The notes below the pieces were generated by a model. It was given only the letters and a program-made list of their open reading frames with translations. It was not told the DNA's origin and made no database searches. The position numbers and the translations under genes were made by a program. From assembly GCA_021779275.1 (NCBI GenBank), contig JAJYAX010000151.1:1-5151 (forward strand): 5,151 bases of DNA, written 5' to 3'. Numbering within the stretch: the stretch's first letter is position 1; each line of letters starts with the position of its first letter. Source of the stretch: Deltaproteobacteria bacterium. GTDB taxonomy: Bacteria; Desulfobacterota; Desulfobulbia; Desulfobulbales; Desulfocapsaceae. Shown here in pieces: positions 1-5,151 of the stretch.

Positions 1-699
1 AGCCCCCTAGACGAAGGCCCGTCGCCCGCCTTCAGCCGGCTGCTCCGGACCGCCGAACCCGGCCCGGACCCGGCCCAATCTGCGGAGACGACCAAAACAC
101 CGTTGGAGACGCCGGTACAGGGACATGGACTGCAGGTCATCGGCCAGTTCCGCGACCTCTATATCTTCTGCCAGTCGGGCGACGGCCTGGTTATTATCGA
201 CCAGCATGCGGCCCATGAACGGCTGCTCTTTGAAAGGCTGCGCGGCCAGTTCCTGCAGGGGAGGGTGGCAAGCCAGGGCCTGCTCTTCCCGGTCACGGTG
301 GAGCTCTCCCTCCTCCAGTCCCGGCTGGTGGAAAAAAACGCCGCCGAGATTGAGCGCCTCGGCTTCTCGGTCCGGGAGTTCGGCGGCAACACCCATATCA
401 TCTCCGCCGTCCCGGCGCTTACCGGGGCATGCGAGCCGGGCCGACTTTTTCTCGACATCCTGGAGCGCTTCGGCGGCGATACAGGCTATCACGCCAACGC
501 CGGCCGGCTGGAGGATATCCTGGCCGACATGGCCTGCAAGGCCGCCGTCAGGTCCGGAGACAGGCTGGCGCCGGAGGAAATCGACGCCCTGCTGAGCCGG
601 ATGGCCGCAGCCGATCTCTTCTCCCACTGTCCCCATGGCCGTCCGGTGATCAAACATTTCCAAGCGGAGGAGATAAAAAAATGGTTCTATCGCCCCTAA
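1..699 (+). CDS. mutL: DNA mismatch repair protein MutL, C-terminal endonuclease domain (5' partial)
   Basis: The frame is open from base 1 to the TAA at 697-699, giving 232 residues. The N-terminal ATPase lies outside the window, so the TTG at 103 is not a real start. Residues 1-40 are a Pro/Ala-rich linker. The MutL dimerisation and endonuclease domain follows. It has the metal motif DQHAAHERLLFE (residues 67-78, matching DQHAx2Ex4E), ACK (178-180, where many relatives have ACR), CPHGRP (210-215) and a terminal FYR (FxR motif). QGLLFP at residues 92-97 fits the beta-clamp-binding motif Qx(L/I)xxP of nicking MutL proteins. From family knowledge, such MutL nicks the nascent strand after MutS recognises a mismatch, replacing MutH. 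All motifs are intact, so the protein should be active. The 3' end overlaps the next gene by 19 nt. Confidence 0.96.
   Translation, partial: SPLDEGPSPAFSRLLRTAEPGPDPAQSAETTKTPLETPVQGHGLQVIGQFRDLYIFCQSGDGLVIIDQHAAHERLLFERLRGQFLQGRVASQGLLFPVTVELSLLQSRLVEKNAAEIERLGFSVREFGGNTHIISAVPALTGACEPGRLFLDILERFGGDTGYHANAGRLEDILADMACKAAVRSGDRLAPEEIDALLSRMAAADLFSHCPHGRPVIKHFQAEEIKKWFYRP
666..672 (+). promoter_or_regulatory. Ribosome-binding site for the 3D-domain lipoprotein
   Basis: GGAGGAG lies inside the last codons of mutL, 8 nt before the ATG at 681. It fixes the start of the lipoprotein gene although the same frame stays open much further upstream, and it implies translation from within the mutL message. 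Confidence 0.8.
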
Positions 700-1202
700 G
701 GGCCTGTCCACAGCCCCTCTCCCCTTTTCTGCTCCTGCTGCTGTCCGCCCTGCTCTTTGGCGGCTGCGCCAGGGTACAGGCGCCATCCCAGAGTATGATG
801 TCGTCGGGCCGCGTCATGGAGACCACGGCCTACTGCGGAGAATCCGGCTGCGGCATCTGGGAACGGGGCAGCTCCAGATATCTGAAACTGGATTTCTGGA
901 ACCGGTATTATTCAGGCCCCGGGGCCTTGACCGGTCAACCCTATTCGGGATTGACGGCCCATGGCACCACCCCGCATGAACCGAGAGAGTGGCTGTTTGC
1001 ACGAGACGGGACGATAGCCGCCGACACCAAATACTATCCCTTCGGCACCCGAATGTATGTGCCGGGCTACGGCTGGGGCTTGGTCGAGGACCGGGGGAGC
1101 GCCATCAAGGGGCCCAACCGGCTCGACCTCTACTTTGAAGGCCTGGAAGAGGCAAAACAATGGGGCCGAAGACGGCTCCGGGTCTATATAGAACGTCCAT
1201 GA
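681..1202 (+). CDS. 3D domain-containing lipoprotein (MltA-like beta-barrel fold)
   Basis: This is a protein of 173 residues. The start at 681 is set by a strong Shine-Dalgarno and a signal peptide. A leucine-rich hydrophobic stretch at about residues 16-26 ends in LLFGGC, a lipobox with the lipidated Cys at 29. Ala at +2 suggests export to the outer membrane in a Gram-negative cell; Phe at -3 is slightly unusual. The mature part holds a 3D domain named for three aspartates, seen here as AAD (115), VED (137) and RLD (149) around the conserved AIKG and DLYF segments. The 3D fold matches the catalytic double-psi barrel of MltA lytic transglycosylases, so peptidoglycan cleavage is possible but inferred. 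The YCGESGCG segment at 51-58 has a Cys pair (52, 57) that may form a disulfide. The gene overlaps mutL by 19 nt and trmFO by 4 nt. The substrate is unknown. Confidence 0.88.
   Translation: MVLSPLRACPQPLSPFLLLLLSALLFGGCARVQAPSQSMMSSGRVMETTAYCGESGCGIWERGSSRYLKLDFWNRYYSGPGALTGQPYSGLTAHGTTPHEPREWLFARDGTIAADTKYYPFGTRMYVPGYGWGLVEDRGSAIKGPNRLDLYFEGLEEAKQWGRRRLRVYIERP
1145..1152 (+). promoter_or_regulatory. Possible ribosome-binding site for an upstream trmFO start
   Basis: GGAAGAGG ends 7 nt before an ATG at 1160 that is in frame with trmFO. It could drive a form 13 residues longer. It could also be chance, since it lies in Glu-Glu codons of the lipoprotein gene. The ATG at 1199 has no clear Shine-Dalgarno and would rely on coupling through the ATGA overlap. 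Confidence 0.4.
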
Positions 1203-2521
1203 ACACCGGCAAACACATCCTAATCATCGGCGGCGGGCTGGCAGGCTGCGAGGCCGCCTGGCAGGCAGCGGCCCGCAACTGCCGGGTCCGGCTATACGAC
1301 ATGAAACCGGCACGATTCAGCCCGGCCCACAGCTCCGCCCATCTGGCGGAGCTGGTCTGCAGCAACTCGCTGCGCGCAAGCGACATCGGCTCGGCGGTGG
1401 GACTGTTGAAAGAGGAGATGCGAGGCCTGGATTCCCTTCTCATGCGGGCGGCCGAGGCGACAGCGGTGCCGGCGGGCCGCGCCCTGGCCGTGGACCGGGA
1501 GCTGTTCGCCGCCCGCATCACCCAAATCATCGAAGAGCATCCCCTGATCACGGTCGTCCGCGAGGAGATCACCGAACTGCCGCCCGCCGCAGGCATCCCG
1601 GTGATCCTGGCCACCGGCCCACTCACCTCCGAGGCCATGGCGGCCTCCCTGGCCCGGCTTACCGGCCGGGAGGGTCTGGCCTTCTACGATGCCATTGCCC
1701 CCATCGTCTTGGCCGATTCGCTGGACAGGGATATCATCTATCAGAAATCCCGTTATGACGACGGACCGGGCGATTACCTGAACTGCCCCATGGACAAGCC
1801 GACCTATCGGCACTTTATCATGAAGCTGCGCGAGGCCGAGTATATGCCGCTGCAGGATTTCGAGGAGGCGAAATATTTCGAGGGCTGTCTGCCCATCGAG
1901 GTGATGTGCGCCCGCGGCGAGGACACGCCGCGCTTCGGGCCAATGAAACCCGTGGGGCTGCCGGACCCGAGGACAGGCCGGGATCCGTACGCGGTGGTCC
2001 AGCTCCGCCGGGAGAACCGGGAGGGCAGCCATTACAATATGGTGGGTTTCCAGACCAAGCTGACCTACAGCGAACAGAAGCGGATCTTCCGGCTGATCCC
2101 CGGGATGGCCGGGGCGGAGTTCGCCCGCCTGGGCTCCATTCACCGCAACACCTTCGTCTGCGCCCCGGAGGTCCTCTGGCCCACCCTGCAGATGAAGGCC
2201 CGCCCGGATATCCTGCTGGCAGGCCAGCTCTCCGGGGTGGAAGGCTATGTGGAATCCACAGCCATGGGCCTGCTGGCCGGGATCAATGCGGCACGAATCC
2301 TGTCGGGCAGGCCTCCCGTGGTCCCGCCGCCGGAAACGGCTCTGGGGGCGCTGACCTGCCATCTGACCCAAAGCGACCCCCGGCATTTTCAGCCGTCCAA
2401 TATCAACTTCGGGCTTTTTCCGGCCCTCGAAGGGAAGACGCCGAAAAAGCAGCGCGGAACGATGCGGGCCCAGATCGCCCTGGCGGCCCTTAAAAAGTGG
2501 CGGGAAGAGGCTGAAGGCTGA
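1199..2521 (+). CDS. trmFO: Methylenetetrahydrofolate-tRNA-(uracil-54-C5)-methyltransferase, FAD/NAD(P)H-dependent
   Basis: This is a cytosolic flavoenzyme that makes m5U54 in the T-loop of tRNA, taking the methyl carbon from methylene-THF. It was formerly annotated as 'small GidA' (Gid). From the ATG at 1199 it has 440 residues, normal for TrmFO. An FAD Rossmann motif IGGGLAG sits at 10-16. Cys54 in VCSNSLRA and Cys230 in FEGCLP match the two conserved cysteines that the family uses in flavin and substrate chemistry. The segments DYLNCPMDK (192-200), FGPMKPVGL (246-254) and [12 protein letters not shown] (342-353) are family hallmarks. The 1199 start gives the usual short lead before the first beta strand and an ATGA overlap with the upstream stop. 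An ATG at 1160 would add 13 residues and has a better Shine-Dalgarno. The gene is intact, and its last codons run into a heptamer repeat. Confidence 0.96.
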   Translation: MNTGKHILIIGGGLAGCEAAWQAAARNCRVRLYDMKPARFSPAHSSAHLAELVCSNSLRASDIGSAVGLLKEEMRGLDSLLMRAAEATAVPAGRALAVDRELFAARITQIIEEHPLITVVREEITELPPAAGIPVILATGPLTSEAMAASLARLTGREGLAFYDAIAPIVLADSLDRDIIYQKSRYDDGPGDYLNCPMDKPTYRHFIMKLREAEYMPLQDFEEAKYFEGCLPIEVMCARGEDTPRFGPMKPVGLPDPRTGRDPYAVVQLRRENREGSHYNMVGFQTKLTYSEQKRIFRLIPGMAGAEFARLGSIHRNTFVCAPEVLWPTLQMKARPDILLAGQLSGVEGYVESTAMGLLAGINAARILSGRPPVVPPPETALGALTCHLTQSDPRHFQPSNINFGLFPALEGKTPKKQRGTMRAQIALAALKKWREEAEG

Positions 2522-2553
2522 ATTCCGGCTTCTGACTCCTGAATTCTATTTCC
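2512..2553. repeat. Degenerate 7-bp repeat array spanning the convergent gene junction
   Basis: Six consecutive heptamers can be read without gaps: TGAAGGC, TGAATTC, CGGCTTC, TGACTCC, TGAATTC, TATTTCC. The perfect unit TGAATTC occurs at 2519-2525 and 2540-2546, exactly three units apart. Most units start with T and end with C. The array covers the end of trmFO including its TGA (2519-2521), the 24-nt gap, and the TAG (complement of 2546-2548) of the repaired primase-helicase gene. No hairpin followed by a T-run is evident, so no intrinsic terminator is called for either gene. Confidence 0.5.
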
Positions 2554-4323
2554 CTTCCTCCTCCACAAACCCCCAGTAGGGATAATCGAGGGTATAGCGG
2601 CCGACCAGGCCGGGGCTGTGCTCCCGGCTGGCCACCAGCCAGAGCAGGTTGCTGCGCTCGACGCCGCCTCCATCTGTTCCCAGTCCGGAAAGAGGACCAT
2701 CGCATTGTCGGCGCTGTATTCGATATCCCCCGACCCCTTGAAGACGCCCAGATGCGGCGTCTCCTTATACGATCCCTCCAGCCCGCGGGTCAGCTCCGAA
2801 ATCACCAGGAAGGAGACCTGCAGCTCATCCCGGATGGATTCAAACTGCCGGAGCCAGGCGTCGATCCCGGAACGCCGCTCGGAGAGGTCTTTGAAGGGCA
2901 GCTTATGGAGACTGTCGATGACGACCACCGTATATGCGGAGCGGGTCTCATGCCGGATAAAATCGATATGACGCCGCATGATCTCCGGGGTCAGTTTCCG
3001 GTCATTGATCACCCGGAAGGAGAAGAGCATCTTTTTGAAGTCCCGGCAGGCCTGCTCATAGCGCTGCCGTTCCGGCGCGGACCAGTCCTTCATCCGGATG
3101 CGCTGGGTGGACAGCCGGCTCAGCCGGGAGAGCGTCCGTTGATAGATCCTCTGCCGGCCGTTTTCAAAGTCATAATAGAGGACTGGTATCCCCTTCCTGG
3201 CCATCTCGCTTGCGATCTGGATCATAAAGGACGACTTGCCGACCTTCGGAGCCCCGCCGATGACGTTGATCCCATGTATCCCTTCCAGGGCCGTATCAAG
3301 TCTGGCAAACCCCGAGCACAGGGCACCATACTCATCACCCGTCTCCCGGGCCAGGTTGTCAAAGAACCGGATCTCCTCTCTTTTCGGGCTGGCAAAGGGA
3401 GAAAATGCCCGGGAGGCCGAGATCATCGTCGAGACCACGCTGCGAAACCCCCTGTCCTTGTCCCTGGCCAGCTGCCAGAGGCTGTAATTCCGGGACAGGC
3501 CGCCTGGCCAGTTGAACAGACGAACCTTATAGCCGATTCGCGCCGCCAGCCCCCTGGCCGAGGTCTCTGACTCGGCAGTATTGACCATGGCGATAAAAAG
3601 CGTATCGATGAAGGCAAAGCGGTCGGGATCCACGGCCTCCAGGGCCTGGCAGTCGGGAACGGCGACACCCGGAAAACCCAGTTGTTTCAGGGTCAGCAGG
3701 TTATCCTCTCCTTCGCAGAGAAAAAGGCTGCCGTTCTCACACCGTTCGATATCCTGGACATTGAAGAGCTGAAACCGCTCCGGGAACAGGCGCTCATCGC
3801 CGTGCCAGAAAAAATCCGCCGCCTTGCCGGGAAAGACGCAGCGCGCTGCATAGCAGTTGCCGTCCGCCTGGACATACGGATAGACCAGATAGCGGCCGTT
3901 AAAGCCAATGCGCATCTCGCTCAGGGCCGCAGCCGAGACACCCGCCTGCGCAAAACGGGCCAGGATCTCCGGGGTCATCCGGTCCTGATAATTCTTGATC
4001 TCGGTATTGATATTCTGCACCGGATACCCGGCCGCAAGCAGAAAGGGCTCCCGGTCCGGATCAAACCCGGGGGCCAGGACGGGATCGATGCCTGCAAGCC
4101 GGGTAAACCAGAGGGGAAATCCCCCGGGGACACAGCGGTTCAGGCACCGGAAATAACCATGGAAGAACCCGTCTTTGTTCAAATAAACGATTATTTTCCC
4201 GGGAGCATCCAAGCCCTTTTGCAGGCAGAAGGGGCAATCGGCCGACAGAATATTGCCCTCCAGACGCCCGGCAGGCAGATGCATCGTGTAAAATTGCCGG
4301 ATCGGATCGCTAGCCTCAGTCAT
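2546..4323 (-). CDS. Twinkle/T7 gp4-like primase-helicase with degenerate Toprim; frameshifted near its 3' end
   Basis: The ATG (complement of 4321-4323) follows AGGAG at 8 nt. The domains in order are: a primase-type zinc finger (Cys30, 33, 60, 64, with an unusual CX3C second pair); a primase core at about 135-190; a Toprim region with CEGED at 203-207; and a RecA/DnaB-type ATPase. The ATPase has Walker A GGAPKVGKSS (356-365), the probable catalytic Glu387 in YYDFEN, Walker B TVVVID (465-470) and a DnaB-like KGSGDIEYSAD segment (529-539). The Toprim DxD is replaced by VNT (247-249), so primer synthesis is doubtful, while helicase or translocase activity looks intact. After residue 553 the frame is lost. 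As written it runs on to 2389 with an unnatural tail, antisense to trmFO. One extra G near 2661-2670 restores a tail with SNLLWLVASREHSPG and a stop at 2546, giving 592 residues. Its role could be replication, repair or a resident element; none is proven. Confidence 0.82.
2661..2670 (-). other. Apparent single-base deletion (frameshift) in the primase-helicase gene
   Basis: On the minus strand this stretch reads GAGGCGGCGT. Upstream codons give a normal DnaB-type sequence up to DWEQMEA. Downstream, the normal protein sequence continues only in the -1 frame, as VERSNLLWLVASREHSPG and onward to a TAG. Loss of one G from a GGCGGGCG tract would explain both. No slippery heptamer is present. It may be a real mutation or a sequencing or assembly error. 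Confidence 0.75.
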
Positions 4324-4331
4324 GGCAAAGG

Positions 4332-4336
4332 CTCCT
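4332..4336 (-). promoter_or_regulatory. Ribosome-binding site for the primase-helicase
   Basis: AGGAG on the minus strand lies 8 nt before the ATG at 4323-4321, inside the 42-nt gap after the upstream PilZ gene. It supports that start and suggests independent ribosome entry on a shared transcript. Confidence 0.75.
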
Positions 4337-4365
4337 GAGTAAAAAGATACCGGCCCCGGCGCCCG

Positions 4366-5151
4366 CTACATTGCCTTTTTCTCGGCATCGATGATCCTCT
4401 GAAAATCCTGCTTCCGCATGGGCTGATCAAAACGGACATGGGCTGAATATTCGTTATGCATGACCCGGTGGGGGCGAACCGCAACGACCGTCCCCTCAGC
4501 ATTGACAGCCACTCCGGAGGCGGCCAGTTCCGCGGGCAGAACAACCCGAACGGTTCTTCCCAACAGGAGACGCGCGCTTTCCCTCTGTATATGAATGAAA
4601 AAGGAAAGTCCGCAGAGAGAGATATCCGTCAGGTCGCCTCTGGAGGCGATGCCCGTTTCCTTGCCGTGACGATCAAGGAGGTTCATGGTCACACGGCCGG
4701 AAACCGCAACCCTGTCGTCTCCTCTCCGGTCTCTTCCGGTTTTCAACAAAGCGTCCTTAAGCCCTTCAAACCTCATACAAAAATCATGCAATTTTGATTC
4801 CAGCGCCGGATATTCCTTCTGCCAGTCTTTCATTTTTTCCAATGCCAATATGGAAATCTCCGCCTGTCCCATGGAGGCGACATCAATCGTCCAGACGGAG
4901 GCGTTGAAAAATGCCCCGGCTCCGACGACCTCCCCTCGTCCCATAATTTTGACAAGAATTTCGGCATCGTTTTCAGTATACGAGAGTTTTACCCTGCCGC
5001 TGTTGATGAAATAGAGACAGGGGCGTATCTCCCCCTGCTTGACAAGAATCTCCTCCGCCGAACAGTATTTATGTTCAAAGGAATAATACAAGGCGTTGAA
5101 CTCTTCCGTTGTTAAAATATCATACAGCGAAAACCACGCCTGCAGATGATC
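4366..5151 (-). CDS. Cyclic-nucleotide-binding-fold plus PilZ domain protein (5' partial)
   Basis: The frame is open from the right window edge to the TAG at 4368-4366, giving 261 residues. The start lies beyond 5151, and the TTG at 5091 falls inside the first domain. Residues 1-125 form a CRP/cNMP-binding beta-roll, with KQGEIRPCLYFINSG (38-52) as the family signature. The phosphate-binding cassette is atypical: in the GRGEVVGAGAFFNASVW stretch (71-87) the arginine that contacts the cyclic phosphate in CRP is absent, so cAMP binding is doubtful. Residues 140-250 form a PilZ domain with RGDDR (143-147, the RxxxR motif) and DISLCG (176-181, the DxSxxG motif), which predicts c-di-GMP binding. 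No helix-turn-helix is present, so this is not a CRP-type transcription factor. It is probably a cytosolic c-di-GMP effector. The DNA is visibly less GC-rich than the left half. It lies 42 nt upstream of the primase-helicase on the same strand. Confidence 0.87.
   Translation of the reverse strand, partial: DHLQAWFSLYDILTTEEFNALYYSFEHKYCSAEEILVKQGEIRPCLYFINSGRVKLSYTENDAEILVKIMGRGEVVGAGAFFNASVWTIDVASMGQAEISILALEKMKDWQKEYPALESKLHDFCMRFEGLKDALLKTGRDRRGDDRVAVSGRVTMNLLDRHGKETGIASRGDLTDISLCGLSFFIHIQRESARLLLGRTVRVVLPAELAASGVAVNAEGTVVAVRPHRVMHNEYSAHVRFDQPMRKQDFQRIIDAEKKAM

Noticed and set aside
429..680. Upstream extension of the lipoprotein reading frame
   Set aside because: It overlaps mutL out of frame and would bury the signal peptide. 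The ATG at 681 has a strong Shine-Dalgarno directly before the lipoprotein signal.
7..786. Minus-strand open frame of 259 codons over mutL
   Set aside because: It is antisense to the unmistakable MutL C-terminal domain and has no motif of its own.
1292..2386. Long minus-strand open frame of 364 codons
   Set aside because: It is antisense to trmFO, which is intact with all family motifs. The His/Gly/Gln-rich translation is typical of a reverse-frame shadow.
2520..2546. Two GAATTC palindromes as a terminator stem
   Set aside because: They could pair over only 6 bp with an AT-rich core and no T-run. They are better explained as two copies of the heptamer TGAATTC.
2655..2675. Programmed -1 ribosomal frameshifting to explain the split primase-helicase
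   Set aside because: The direction fits, but no X XXY YYZ slippery heptamer is present; the codons are GAG GCG GCG TCG. A lost G is simpler.
2752..3570. Long plus-strand open frame of 272 codons
   Set aside because: It is fully antisense to the primase-helicase, whose zinc-finger, Walker A and Walker B motifs prove the minus strand is coding. Its Pro/Arg/Asp-rich translation has no recognisable domain and is a shadow of GC-biased codons.
2389..4323. Prophage origin for the primase-helicase
   Set aside because: The family is common in phages, but no phage structural, integrase or attachment sequence is visible, and the neighbours are chromosomal.
4341..4366. Possible intrinsic terminator between the PilZ gene and the primase-helicase (GC-rich stretch followed by TTTTT on the minus strand)
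   Set aside because: The GC-rich stretch gives only 3-4 bp stems or impossible 2-nt loops, and the T-run is separated from them. The Shine-Dalgarno of the next gene follows at once.

Overview
The window reads as ordinary chromosomal DNA of a GC-rich bacterium. The best guess, from gene families and style only, is a Desulfobacterota ('deltaproteobacterial') lineage. MutL carries the intact metal-dependent endonuclease motifs, so mismatch repair is of the MutH-independent type. tRNA m5U54 methylation uses the folate enzyme TrmFO. Neither fact fixes the taxon.

Left half, plus strand (1-2521): a tightly packed three-gene run. It holds the C-terminal part of mutL (cut by the left window edge), a small lipoprotein with a 3D (MltA-like double-psi barrel) domain, and a complete trmFO. 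mutL and the lipoprotein gene overlap by 19 nt, and the ribosome-binding site of the second lies inside the end of the first. The lipoprotein stop and the favoured trmFO start form an ATGA overlap. The three genes are therefore probably co-transcribed and translationally coupled, although their functions (DNA repair, envelope, tRNA modification) are unrelated.

Right half, minus strand (5151 down to about 2546): a two-gene unit. Upstream is a cyclic-nucleotide-binding-fold plus PilZ protein, cut by the right window edge. After 42 nt comes a Twinkle / T7 gp4-like primase-helicase with a zinc finger, a Toprim region and a RecA/DnaB-type ATPase. Two things stand out in this second gene. The Toprim region lacks the catalytic DxD aspartates. 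A one-base frameshift near 2661-2670 removes the conserved C-terminus from the open frame; adding one G restores a conventional end with a stop at 2546-2548.

The two units converge. Their junction (2512-2553) is made of degenerate 7-bp units and includes both stop codons. No convincing hairpin terminator was found there. No RNA genes, CRISPR array, insertion sequence or phage structural gene was seen. The most interesting material is the pairing of a probable c-di-GMP sensor with a primase-helicase whose primase centre looks dead, and the heptamer array at the convergent junction.
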